The translations under genes and the position numbers were made by a program. The notes under the pieces were generated by a model that saw only the letters and a program-made list of their open reading frames with translations, was not told the origin of the DNA and did no database searches. Source: Parvimonas sp015257355 (GTDB lineage Bacteria > Bacillota > Clostridia > Tissierellales > Peptoniphilaceae). From it: a DNA stretch of 64,000 nucleotides. Positions 43,181 through 51,381 of this stretch are shown here, piece by piece. The stretch lies in assembly GCF_050262165.1 (NCBI RefSeq), contig NZ_CP189844.1. One strand, written 5' to 3'. Each line of letters opens with the position of its first letter. Position 1 is the stretch's first letter.

Positions 43181-44058
43181 TGAGAAAATTAATGTTTATT
43201 TTAAATCCAAATGCTTCTGGATTTAAAAAATTTGACTATAAAGAAGGTATTGAAGAATACCTTAAAGGTATTAATCTAAATTTTGAGTATGATATAAAAT
43301 GTACTTCTATAGAGGGAGAAGCCATTTTAATTGCAGAGAAAGCCGTTAGAGATGGATTTACTGAATTAATTGCAGTTGGTGGAGATGGAACAATTGCTGA
43401 AGTTGGAGATGTAGCTGTAAGAAATAACTTAAAACTTGGTGTAATTCCTGCTGGTACTGCAAATGACTATTTTAACAGTCTCGGCGAAACTACTAACTTT
43501 GTAATCTGTATGGAAAAGATTATAAAAGGAAATACAACATTAATTGACTATGGAACATTTTTGGATAAATCATTTTTCAATATTGCATCCGTAGGCTTTG
43601 ATGCGGAAGTTAATGAATATGCTATAAAAGTCAAAAAGATTATTAAAAGTGGTCTTGCCTACAAAATTGGAATAGCTTTAGCTTTAATTCATCATAAAAG
43701 AAAGAGATACAAAATTATAGTTGATGATGTTGAATATGAAGACGACTATTTCTTAATCGCAGTAGGAATCGGAAGTAAATATGGCGGTAAAATTAATATA
43801 TTGCCATCTGCTGATATGAAAGACGGACTATTAGATATTTGTGCGATTAAGTATAAATCAAAATTTGATATAATAAAAAAGATAAAAACTATTATAAATG
43901 CAACTCATGTTAAAGAAGATATAACGTCATATTTCAAAGCAAAGAAAATTAAAATAATTTCAAAGAATATTGAAATTAACTTTGACGGAGAATATATGTC
44001 TGGAATTGATGAAGTTGAATTTAAAATTAGTGATAAACAAGTTAAATTAATAATGTAG
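43180..44058 (+). CDS. Diacylglycerol kinase family lipid kinase
   Basis: YegS/DgkB-like kinase that would phosphorylate diacylglycerol or a related lipid with ATP. The 292-residue protein has FILNPNASG at the start, the nucleotide motif IAVGGDGTIAEVGD (about 66-79), LGVIPAGTANDYFNSLG, FFNIASVGFDAEVNEY and the C-terminal INFDGEYM motif. Translationally coupled to the DUF4446 gene through TAATG overlap. Confidence 0.92.
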   Translation: MRKLMFILNPNASGFKKFDYKEGIEEYLKGINLNFEYDIKCTSIEGEAILIAEKAVRDGFTELIAVGGDGTIAEVGDVAVRNNLKLGVIPAGTANDYFNSLGETTNFVICMEKIIKGNTTLIDYGTFLDKSFFNIASVGFDAEVNEYAIKVKKIIKSGLAYKIGIALALIHHKRKRYKIIVDDVEYEDDYFLIAVGIGSKYGGKINILPSADMKDGLLDICAIKYKSKFDIIKKIKTIINATHVKEDITSYFKAKKIKIISKNIEINFDGEYMSGIDEVEFKISDKQVKLIM

Positions 44059-44066
44059 GGGGTATT

Positions 44067-45041
44067 ATGAATATTTTTGAAGAATTAACAGGAAAAATCA
44101 AAGGAACAAATAAAAGAATTGTATTTCCTGAAGGTGAAGACAAGAGAGTTTTAGGAGCTTGTGTTAGATTAAAAAAAGATGGATTAGTTACTCCTATTGT
44201 TTTGGGAAACATAGAAGAAATCAAAAAAACTGCAAAGGAATTAAATGTTTGTATTGATGATTTAGAAATAATTGATCCTTTAAAAGCAGAAGATTTTGAT
44301 GAATTAGTTGAAAAATTTGTAGAACGTAGAAAAGGTAAAAACACAAAAGAAGAAGCTGAAATATTCTTAAAAGATGTAAACTACTATGGAACAATGATGG
44401 TACAAGTTGGAAAAGCTGACGGAATGGTAAGTGGAGCTGTACACTCAACAGGAGATACAGTAAGACCAGCTCTACAAATCGTAAAAACTAAACCAAATGT
44501 TTCAAGAACAAGTGGGGCAATGGTAATGCTAGGTAAAAATGGCGAAAGATATGTTTTTGCCGACATAGCGATAAATATTACTTTAGAAGCAAAGGAATTA
44601 GCAGAAATAGCTGTTGAAACAGCAAAAACTGCTGAAATATTTGGAATAGATCCAAAAGTTGCTATGCTAAGCTTCTCAACAAAAGGCTCTGCAAAACATG
44701 AATTGTCTCAAAAAGTTGTTGATGCTACACAAATCGCTAAGGAATTAGCTCCAGATTTAGCATTAGATGGAGAATTACAATTTGATGCTGCAATAGTTCC
44801 ATCAGTCGGAGAACAAAAGGCAAAAGGCTCAAAAGTTGCAGGACATGCAAATGTATTTATCTTCCCAGATTTACAATCAGGAAATATCGGATATAAAATA
44901 GCACAAAGACTTGGAGGTTTTGAAGCAATAGGCCCAATCCTACAAGGACTTAATAAACCTATTTCAGACCTTTCAAGAGGATGTAACGAAGAAGATGTTT
45001 ACAAATTAGCAGTAATTACCGCTGCACAAAGTCTTCAATAA
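44067..45041 (+). CDS. pta: Phosphate acetyltransferase
   Basis: Converts acetyl-CoA and phosphate to acetyl phosphate and CoA; with acetate kinase (not in the window) it yields ATP in fermentation. The 324-residue protein is of the short single-domain type: KRIVFPEGEDKRVLGA at the start, ADGMVSGAVHSTGDTVRPALQIVKT in the centre, and FIFPDLQSGNIGYKIAQRLGGFEAIGPILQGLNKPISDLSRGC at the end. GGGGG precedes the ATG. Last gene of the run from parA; a terminator follows. Confidence 0.95.
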   Translation: MNIFEELTGKIKGTNKRIVFPEGEDKRVLGACVRLKKDGLVTPIVLGNIEEIKKTAKELNVCIDDLEIIDPLKAEDFDELVEKFVERRKGKNTKEEAEIFLKDVNYYGTMMVQVGKADGMVSGAVHSTGDTVRPALQIVKTKPNVSRTSGAMVMLGKNGERYVFADIAINITLEAKELAEIAVETAKTAEIFGIDPKVAMLSFSTKGSAKHELSQKVVDATQIAKELAPDLALDGELQFDAAIVPSVGEQKAKGSKVAGHANVFIFPDLQSGNIGYKIAQRLGGFEAIGPILQGLNKPISDLSRGCNEEDVYKLAVITAAQSLQ

Positions 45042-45059
45042 AATTAAATATAAAATAGA

Positions 45060-45090
45060 AAAACAAAACCGAAATGGTTTTGTTTTTTTG
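45060..45090 (+). terminator. Terminator of pta
   Basis: AAACAAAACC/GGTTTTGTTT with a short loop and a T run. Confidence 0.85.
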
Positions 45091-45106
45091 TGGGGGAATT
45101 AGGGAA

Positions 45107-45625
45107 GAAATGTATAGCTAGATTGACTACGGTCGAGATGATGTGTTGGGAGTGTTTCTCCTCAAAGTACTATGACGTGAATTAGTTTATTTGATATAAC
45201 ATGTATTTATATAATTATGTATAAAGTATTTTTGATGTTTATTTACTTTTAACGTCTGGCTAAAAATCGAAGATTGTTCTCTATACGTCATTTCGACCGG
45301 AGTGTAACGTAGTGGAGAAATCTCACACTTATGCTTGTATACAAGCATAAGTGAATGTATCGTAGATACATATAGAAATTTTTTATTTCTTTCAGAAATA
45401 CTATTGCTTGTAAACAAGCAATAGTTGAGATCTCTCGACTACGCTCGAGATGACGTGCTGAGAAGTTTTGCTTTTCAAAGTGCTATGACGTAAAACATTT
45501 TTTACTCTCTATAAACTTGAAAAACAATACTAGGTCTGACGGGGTAATTGTATCATCAGATACAATTGCTCTGGAGATCTCATACTTTTGCTTTAGCAAA
45601 AGTAAATGTATCACAGATACATCAA
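45107..45625. repeat. Modular palindromic intergenic repeat, region 6
   Basis: A lone right end (about 45117-45184), a complete element (about 45230-45500) and a left fragment (about 45529-45623). The first hairpin of the full copy is CACTTATGCTTG with its complement at about 45326-45352, a fourth stem version. The left fragment adds AATTGTATC/GATACAATT. No genes; short frames here are by-products of the palindromes. Confidence 0.85.
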
Positions 45626-45669
45626 AATCAAATTCCAATCAACATAAAGTAAATACTTATTTTAAAAAG

Positions 45670-45698
45670 TTGAGTTTTTATTTAAAATTTGGTAAAAT
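45670..45698 (+). promoter_or_regulatory. Promoter of the GNAT gene
   Basis: TTGAGT (45670-45675) and TAAAAT (45693-45698) with 17-bp spacing. Confidence 0.65.
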
Positions 45699-45725
45699 AT
45701 CTTAAATTATTTTGGAGGTGAGTTT

Positions 45726-46172
45726 ATGGAATGCTTGGATACTTCTTTTTTACAAAATGATGAAATACAATTAGTTTTAGATAAATTTTATCCTGGAAAT
45801 TTAGCTATTAATCGGGTTCCTACATATAGCTTTTATATATGCGACTTAAAAGGGAATAAAATGGGGAAATGTGATTTGAGAATTGGAAATAATGAAGGAC
45901 TTTTCTATGGCGGAAATATAGGATATACAATTGAGGAAAAACACAGAGGTCATCACTATTCAGCAAAAGCCTGTAAACTCCTTTTTGAACTAGCAAAAAA
46001 GCATGATATGGATTATTTATATATAACAGCTAATCCTGATAATCATGCTTCTAATAAAATATGTGAATATTTAAATGGTGAGTTTTTAGGCATCTTTGAG
46101 TTACCCGATGATAATGATATGAGAATAGACGACAATGAAACTCATAAATGTATCTATAAATTTGTATTGTAA
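45726..46172 (+). CDS. GNAT family N-acetyltransferase
   Basis: A 148-residue acetyl-CoA-dependent acyltransferase of unknown substrate. The core shows YICDLKGNKMGKCDLRIG (beta 2-3), GGNIGYTIEEKHRGHHYSAKACKLLFELAKKH (beta 4 and the acetyl-CoA loop; RGHHYS replaces the usual RGxGxA) and YLYITANPDNHASNKICEYLNGEFLG. GGAGGTGA precedes the ATG. Single gene with its own promoter; converges with the next gene. Confidence 0.88.
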   Translation: MECLDTSFLQNDEIQLVLDKFYPGNLAINRVPTYSFYICDLKGNKMGKCDLRIGNNEGLFYGGNIGYTIEEKHRGHHYSAKACKLLFELAKKHDMDYLYITANPDNHASNKICEYLNGEFLGIFELPDDNDMRIDDNETHKCIYKFVL

Positions 46173-46175
46173 AAT

Positions 46176-46646
46176 TTATTTTATTTCATAATCAATATGA
46201 CGTTTTTTTAATTCCTTTAAAAAATAGTCATATTTTTTTTGCTCTTTATCCTTTGAAACATGTCCAATAACGAAAGTATATCTAAAAAATCTAGCTTTTA
46301 ATTTAATAGACACCTTATAAGCACGATTACTTCTATAATTAGAAGTAGATATAATTTTTACACCTACAATTTTATCTGTATCAATTGGAAACAAATGATT
46401 TGAAGTGTATAATTTATCTCTATCAAAATAACAAATAATTTCATCAGGAAATTTTATTTTAAAAATAATTCTAGTAAAAATCATATATGCTAGAATAATG
46501 TAAGATATAATTAAAATAGCTACAATTAAATATTTAAAAATTCCGTAATATTCAGCAGATAAAGCAGTATATAAGCTAAATATTCCTAAACATAAAAAAA
46601 GCATTAAACTAAAAATTGCTAAATATATTCTAGATTTATTTTTCAT
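46176..46646 (-). CDS. Unrecognised membrane protein, 156 aa
   Basis: ATG at 46646 follows AAGGAG. Two membrane segments (about 6-28 and 38-60) are followed by a soluble beta-rich domain (IICYFDRDKLYTSNHLFPIDTDKIVGVKIIS) and a Lys-rich tail (LKELKKRHIDYEIK). The plan resembles bacterial PH-like membrane-proximal domains, but no family is certain. Stop lies only 3 bp from the convergent GNAT gene. Confidence 0.6.
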   Translation of the reverse strand: MKNKSRIYLAIFSLMLFLCLGIFSLYTALSAEYYGIFKYLIVAILIISYIILAYMIFTRIIFKIKFPDEIICYFDRDKLYTSNHLFPIDTDKIVGVKIISTSNYRSNRAYKVSIKLKARFFRYTFVIGHVSKDKEQKKYDYFLKELKKRHIDYEIK

Positions 46647-46788
46647 TTTTTTCTCCTTATAATTCAATCTTTTACTATATTAATTCTACCATATTTACTT
46701 TTAGTTGACTATATTTTAAATTATAATTATGCTATACTTATTTAAAGAAATTTAATTTTACGATAAAATACTCAAGGGAGTGATATTT

Positions 46789-47469
46789 TTGAAAATTTTA
46801 ATTGTCGAAGATGATGAAAATATATTTGAAATGTTGAAAAAGGAGCTTTTACTTTGGAATTATGAAGTAAAGGGGATTTCAAATTTCAATCAAATAGTCG
46901 AAGAATTTGTAGAATACCAACCACATTTAGTTTTAATGGATATTATGTTGCCATATAATAATGGTTATTTTTGGTGTGAGGAAATTCGTAAACATTCAAA
47001 TGTTCCAATTATTTTCATTTCTTCAAAGAGTGAAAATATCGATATTGTAATGGGTATTCAATTCGGAGCTGACGACTATATAACTAAGCCGATAGATTTG
47101 AATGTAACTTTGGCAAAAATTAAAGCAATATTAAGAAGAAGCTATGATTTTACAAAGGACTTTGAATTTTTAAGTTTTGCAAATGTATTTTTATATATGG
47201 ATAAGAATAAAGTGAAATATAATGGCAACGAGATTTCACTTACAAATACGGAAACGACGATTTTAGAAACTCTTTTTAAAGCTAAAGGCGGAGTTGCTTC
47301 AAGGGAGTCAATTATGGAAAAATGTTGGCATGGAGATGATTATATTGACGATAATACTTTGGCGGTCAATATAACAAGACTTAGAAAGAAATTTGCAGAT
47401 ATTAAACTTAATGATTTTATCCAAACCAAAAAGGGAAGTGGATATTATCTAAATTCTAAAACGGAGTAA
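46789..47469 (+). CDS. OmpR-family response regulator (BceR type)
   Basis: DNA-binding half of a two-component system. TTG at 46789 is preferred: AAGGGAG is eight bases upstream, whereas the in-frame GTG at 46780 overlaps that site. The 226-residue protein has a receiver domain with EDD near the N-terminus, phosphorylation Asp in LVLMDIMLP, Lys in DDYITKP, and a winged-helix output domain ending NITRLRKKFADIKLNDFIQTKKGSGYYL. The kinase starts two bases after its stop. A Bce-like ABC transporter lies 3 kb downstream, its likely target. Confidence 0.93.
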   Translation: MKILIVEDDENIFEMLKKELLLWNYEVKGISNFNQIVEEFVEYQPHLVLMDIMLPYNNGYFWCEEIRKHSNVPIIFISSKSENIDIVMGIQFGADDYITKPIDLNVTLAKIKAILRRSYDFTKDFEFLSFANVFLYMDKNKVKYNGNEISLTNTETTILETLFKAKGGVASRESIMEKCWHGDDYIDDNTLAVNITRLRKKFADIKLNDFIQTKKGSGYYLNSKTE

Positions 47470-47471
47470 AA

Positions 47472-48374
47472 ATGGATAAATTTAAAAATTATATTTCAAA
47501 AATTTTGCCTGTAACGGTAACAACAATTTTTATATTATCAGTATTTTTGATTGTTTTTTTACTTATGAATTTAAGCTTTGAAAGTTACTTCTTAGCCTTT
47601 GAAATAGTGGCTTTTTTTTATATGGTATATCTTGTATTTATGACTTTTCTAAATAAAAAAGAGGAAAAACTAAAAAATCAGATACTAGAGCTTGAAGAAA
47701 CTAATTTGAAATTAAGAAATGACTTTTTAGAAAAAGAAAAAGAATTACAAGAGTATTTTTTAATTTGGATTCATCAGATAAAGACACCAATAACCGCAGG
47801 TAAATTAATCTGCGATGGCGATATTGAAAATGAAAATATAAAAAATATAAAAAAAGAATTGATTTATATTGAAGACTATACAAATATGGCTCTAAGCTAT
47901 CTTAAAATGTCAAAACACAATACGGATATGGACATTTCACTTGTGAATTTAGACGATATTATTAACCCTTTAATCAAAAAATATGCAATTCTCTTTATTT
48001 CAAACAATATAAAACTTGAATACAAAAAGCTAAATGTAAAAGTAATTACAGACAGCAAATGGTGTATGGTAGTAATTGAACAGCTATTATCAAATGCAAT
48101 AAAATATACAAAAAATGGCATTGTTTCAATAACTTTTAATGAAAAAGAAAATTTTCTAGAAATAAAAGACAACGGTATCGGGATTAAAGAATCAGATTTG
48201 CCGAAAATTTTTGATAAGGGATATTCAGGCTTTAATGGAAGACAAAATCAAAAATCAACGGGAATAGGGCTATTTTTAGTTAAACAAATTTTGGATAAAC
48301 TCGGACAAAAAGTTAAATTGGAATCAAAATTAGACGAAGGAACAAGTGTAAAAGTCTATTTTAATATAGATTAG
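47472..48374 (+). CDS. Intramembrane-sensing histidine kinase (BceS type)
   Basis: A 300-residue kinase with two membrane helices (about 15-34 and 38-56) and almost no extracellular loop, the plan of BceS-like kinases that read the state of a partner transporter. H-box FLIWIHQIKTPITAGKL (His at about 100), N-box EQLLSNAIKYTKNG, G1 EIKDNGIGIKESDL, G2 STGIGLFLVKQIL. The last codons (YFNID and stop) plus the following ribosome site are repeated exactly 1.4 kb downstream. Confidence 0.92.
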   Translation: MDKFKNYISKILPVTVTTIFILSVFLIVFLLMNLSFESYFLAFEIVAFFYMVYLVFMTFLNKKEEKLKNQILELEETNLKLRNDFLEKEKELQEYFLIWIHQIKTPITAGKLICDGDIENENIKNIKKELIYIEDYTNMALSYLKMSKHNTDMDISLVNLDDIINPLIKKYAILFISNNIKLEYKKLNVKVITDSKWCMVVIEQLLSNAIKYTKNGIVSITFNEKENFLEIKDNGIGIKESDLPKIFDKGYSGFNGRQNQKSTGIGLFLVKQILDKLGQKVKLESKLDEGTSVKVYFNID

Positions 48375-48386
48375 GAGAAAATTATG
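48356..48386 (+). repeat. 31-bp direct repeat, left copy
   Basis: Begins CTATTTTAATATAGATTAGG and ends GAGAAAATTATG, covering the kinase's last codons, the ribosome site and the ATG of the Fic gene. Identical to 49787-49817. Confidence 0.9.
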
Positions 48387-49190
48387 GAAAAAGATATTTT
48401 TGAAGAATATATTAAACATACAGAACCTGAAAAAAAAGAAAAAGCTTATGCTTGGAGTATCGGTATCGGACTCCAAGATGTTGACGGAATTAAGCCTTCA
48501 AAATATTTAATTGAAACTGCGAAACAAAATATTGAGGGAGAAATATCCTTGGAGCAAGCTGAAAAAATGATTACTGCTTATTATGAGGAAAAACCTAGCA
48601 GAAACGAAGATAGAAACAAGGAAGCTGATGAAGTAGCTTTACGAATTACAAGAATTATTACAGAACCTGCTTTTTCTTTTACACCAAATGAATATTTATC
48701 CATTCACTACAGACTATTTAAAGGGATTTACTCTCATGCAGGGCAAATAAGAGATTATAATATCACGAAAAAAGAATGGATTTTAAATGAAAAAAGTGTA
48801 ACTTATGGAAGTTTTAGCGAACTTTTTAAAACTCTAGAATATGATTTATCTCAAGAAAAAAACTTTAATTACAAAAATTTGAATATGGATGAGATAATAA
48901 AACATTTAGCTATTTTTGTTTCAAGACTATGGCAAATTCATCCTTTTGCAGAGGGAAATACAAGAACAACTGCTGTTTTCTTTATAAAATATCTTAAAAC
49001 TCTTGGCTTTGAAGTTGGAAATGAATTATTTTCAGAATACTCTTGGTATTTTAGAAATGCATTGGTCAGAGCAAATTACAATGATTTAAAAAATGGTGTT
49101 TTTGAGACTACAGAATTTTTAGAAAAATTTTTAAGAAATTTATTACTTGGTGAAAAAAATATATTAAAAAATAGAGATTTGCATATATAG
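48384..49190 (+). CDS. Fic family protein (AMPylator-type) with VbhA-like N-terminus
   Basis: Fic proteins transfer AMP or related groups to target proteins. The 268-residue protein has the active-site motif HPFAEGNTRT at 186-195 (catalytic His186; all key residues kept) and a flap region at about 115-140 (HAGQIRDYNITKKEW). The N-terminus (YLIETAKQNIEGEISLEQAEKMITAYYE, about 41-68, quoted for its IEGEIS core) resembles the VbhA-type antitoxin helix that inhibits Fic enzymes. TAGGAGA lies before the ATG. First gene of a two-gene cassette flanked by 31-bp direct repeats inside a Bce locus. The target is unknown. Confidence 0.88.
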   Translation: MEKDIFEEYIKHTEPEKKEKAYAWSIGIGLQDVDGIKPSKYLIETAKQNIEGEISLEQAEKMITAYYEEKPSRNEDRNKEADEVALRITRIITEPAFSFTPNEYLSIHYRLFKGIYSHAGQIRDYNITKKEWILNEKSVTYGSFSELFKTLEYDLSQEKNFNYKNLNMDEIIKHLAIFVSRLWQIHPFAEGNTRTTAVFFIKYLKTLGFEVGNELFSEYSWYFRNALVRANYNDLKNGVFETTEFLEKFLRNLLLGEKNILKNRDLHI

Positions 49191-49199
49191 GAAAAACAA

Positions 49200-49805
49200 A
49201 TGGAAATTAAAAGAGTTACAGAATACAATAATCCCTTATTTTCACAAATTGTTTTAAAACAAAGAGGAGCATTTTTAATTGACGAAGAACCTTATGAAAT
49301 TGAAATAATTTCTAGTGACAGTGCCTTAGTTAGAGGAAAAAATAGAGAAAATTTTAAAAAACTTATTGAGTATTTTAGATATTATTCTCCACATATATTA
49401 AATTTTTTTGATGAGAATAATAAAAAAATTATTTCTTTTGAAAAGAAGCCGGTTTTAACTTTAGAAGTTGATAAAATTCAACCATCTCAATTTTATATTG
49501 ATGAAGATAAAGTAAATGCACTAGAAAATTTTATTAAAAATTCTAAGGATATTGTAATTCAAGTTGTAAAATCAGATGACGGATATATCTGCGTTGATGG
49601 ACATACAAGGCTATTTATTGCTTTTTTAAAAAATTTTAAAAATGTACTTGCCATAGAAACTGAATTTGACAACGACACCAACTACTTTGTTTCTCAGGCA
49701 AAGAAAAGAAATATCTTTACTATAAAAGACTTAGAACTTGTATCTCATAGTGATTATAAAAATTTGTGGATTGATTTTTGTGATAGCTATTTTAATATAG
49801 ATTAG
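49200..49805 (+). CDS. ParB/Srx-fold protein of unknown function
   Basis: A 201-residue protein. The C-terminal half has the ParB N-terminal/sulfiredoxin-like pattern: VDKIQPSQFYIDEDKVNALENFI, then DGYICVDGHTRLFIAFL with the DGHTR nucleotide-binding motif at 133-137. The N-terminal half has LFSQIVLKQRGAFLIDEEPYEIEIIS. No HTH or nuclease domain is seen. It starts ten bases after Fic and they are probably cotranscribed. Its last codons encode YFNID, as in the histidine kinase, because of the 31-bp repeat. A substrate or regulator of the Fic protein is possible (inference). Confidence 0.65.
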   Translation: MEIKRVTEYNNPLFSQIVLKQRGAFLIDEEPYEIEIISSDSALVRGKNRENFKKLIEYFRYYSPHILNFFDENNKKIISFEKKPVLTLEVDKIQPSQFYIDEDKVNALENFIKNSKDIVIQVVKSDDGYICVDGHTRLFIAFLKNFKNVLAIETEFDNDTNYFVSQAKKRNIFTIKDLELVSHSDYKNLWIDFCDSYFNID

Positions 49806-49817
49806 GAGAAAATTATG
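49787..49817 (+). repeat. 31-bp direct repeat, right copy
   Basis: Identical to 48356-48386; spans the end of the ParB-like gene, a ribosome site and the ATG of the next gene. The two copies are 1431 bp apart. Confidence 0.9.
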
Positions 49818-50474
49818 TTTTATAATGAAATATTTGATAAAAATATTTTTAATTCTAAACTGGCAATTAAATACGGTTTTTCGAAGATTGGGGATTTTTA
49901 TATTTTACAGTCAAATATTGATGTGGAAAATTTTAATGCGATTATTAAAATAGGAAAAGAGTCCTTTGAAGTACAAGTTATTGAATTACCTTTTAATGAG
50001 GAATATATTTTATTCAATGTTTCAGACAGCAAAGGTAAATTCGTTTCAAAAATTAGAAAAAAAGTTAATGAACTTATTGAGGATATTGTAAATAGCTGTT
50101 TTACATCTTTGGATTATAGAAAATTATTACTAGACTATGTCAAGGAAAAATACGAAACAATTCCTGAAGAACCTTGGGAAGATAATAACCATGCGACAAT
50201 AAAAACACCAAATACTAAAAAATGGTATGGGATTTTTATGTATATTCCTTATAAGACTTTGGGATTAGATAAAAATGGAAAGATAGATGTTTTAAATGTA
50301 AAACTTAATCCTGAACTTATAGAAAGTCTGATTGATAAAAAGCATTTTTTCCCTGCCTACCATATGAATAAAAAATACTGGATTTCAATTGTTTTGGATT
50401 CAGATGTGGATTTGAATTTGGTTAAGAGCTTAATTGATGAGAGTTTTAAATTAGTTGAAAAAGCGAAAGACTAA
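49815..50474 (+). CDS. MmcQ/YjbR family protein
   Basis: A 219-residue protein. The C-terminal part (about 105-215) has the YjbR pattern: EEPWEDNNHATIKTPNTKKWYGIF, LNPELIESLIDKKHFFPAYHMNKKYWISIVLD and a closing helix LIDESFKLVEKAKD. YjbR proteins have a CyaY-like or double-wing DNA-binding fold; the role is unknown. The N-terminal 100 residues form an extra alpha/beta domain often seen with it. It uses the same TAGGAGA site as Fic, within the repeat. A terminator follows. Confidence 0.85.
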   Translation: MFYNEIFDKNIFNSKLAIKYGFSKIGDFYILQSNIDVENFNAIIKIGKESFEVQVIELPFNEEYILFNVSDSKGKFVSKIRKKVNELIEDIVNSCFTSLDYRKLLLDYVKEKYETIPEEPWEDNNHATIKTPNTKKWYGIFMYIPYKTLGLDKNGKIDVLNVKLNPELIESLIDKKHFFPAYHMNKKYWISIVLDSDVDLNLVKSLIDESFKLVEKAKD

Positions 50475-50498
50475 TGGAAATTTCATACCTAACATTTC

Positions 50499-50530
50499 AA
50501 TAACCTTACAAAATTGTAAGGTTATTTTTG
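50499..50530 (+). terminator. Terminator between the YjbR gene and the ABC transporter
   Basis: AATAACCTTACAA pairs with TTGTAAGGTTATT; a T run follows. Confidence 0.88.
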
Positions 50531-50616
50531 TTTTTGTAATATTAGATAAATGTTTGTCTTAAAAATTTTTGCTAAAATATTATTGTAAACGAAAATAATA
50601 TTTTTTGGAGGTAATT

Positions 50617-51381
50617 ATGAATATATTAGATGTTAGAAATTTAAAAAAGATTTATGGAGGAATGGGACGTGTAAAGACTGAAGCTCTTAAAGATGTAAAT
50701 TTTTCTGTTGAAAAAGGAGAATTTATTGCAGTTATGGGAGAATCAGGAAGTGGTAAAACTACTCTTTTAAATATAATAGCAACATTGGATAAGGCAACTG
50801 AAGGATCAGTTTTTATTGGAGGCAAGGATGTAAATTCATTAAGCAATTCAGAGGTTGCAAGTTTTAGACGTGAAAAATTGGGATTTGTTTTCCAAGATTT
50901 TAATTTATTGGACTCTTTTTCAAACAGAGACAATATTTATCTTCCACTTGTTTTATCGGATATTAAACCGGCAGTAATGAATGAAAAAGTAGGGGAGATT
51001 GCTCCTATTTTGAAGATAAGTGATATTTTGGATAAATATCCTTACCAAGTTTCAGGTGGACAAAAACAAAGAGTTGCAATCGCTAGAGCAATTATAACTA
51101 AACCTGATTTACTTCTTGCAGATGAACCTACAGGAGCATTGGACTCAAAATCTGCTGATATAGTTATGAAAACTTTCTGCGATATAAATAACAGCGGACA
51201 AACAGTTTTAATGGTTACTCACTCTGTAAAATGCGCTGCTTTTGCAAAAAGGGTAATTTTCATAAAAGACGGTAGAGTTTATCACGAAATATACAAAGGT
51301 AGTGATGACAACTTAACTTTTGCAGAAAAAATAAATCAAGCTCAAATCATGTTAAACGGGGTGAATAACTATGAAAAGTAA
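50617..51381 (+). CDS. ABC transporter ATP-binding protein (BceA type)
   Basis: Drives a peptide-antibiotic detoxification transporter. ATG at 50617 follows TTGGAGG; a start at 50605 would overlap that site. The 254-residue protein has Walker A GESGSGKTT (about 37-45), Q-loop VFQDFNLLDSFSNRDNIYLPL, signature VSGGQKQRVAIARAI, Walker B LLLADEP and the H-loop MVTHS, all typical of the MacB/BceA branch. It overlaps the permease gene by eleven bases. Probably induced by the BceRS-like pair upstream. Confidence 0.94.
   Translation: MNILDVRNLKKIYGGMGRVKTEALKDVNFSVEKGEFIAVMGESGSGKTTLLNIIATLDKATEGSVFIGGKDVNSLSNSEVASFRREKLGFVFQDFNLLDSFSNRDNIYLPLVLSDIKPAVMNEKVGEIAPILKISDILDKYPYQVSGGQKQRVAIARAIITKPDLLLADEPTGALDSKSADIVMKTFCDINNSGQTVLMVTHSVKCAAFAKRVIFIKDGRVYHEIYKGSDDNLTFAEKINQAQIMLNGVNNYEK

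Noticed and set aside
45187..45705. Short frames inside repeat region 6
   Set aside because: They arise from palindromic modules and are not conserved between copies of the element.
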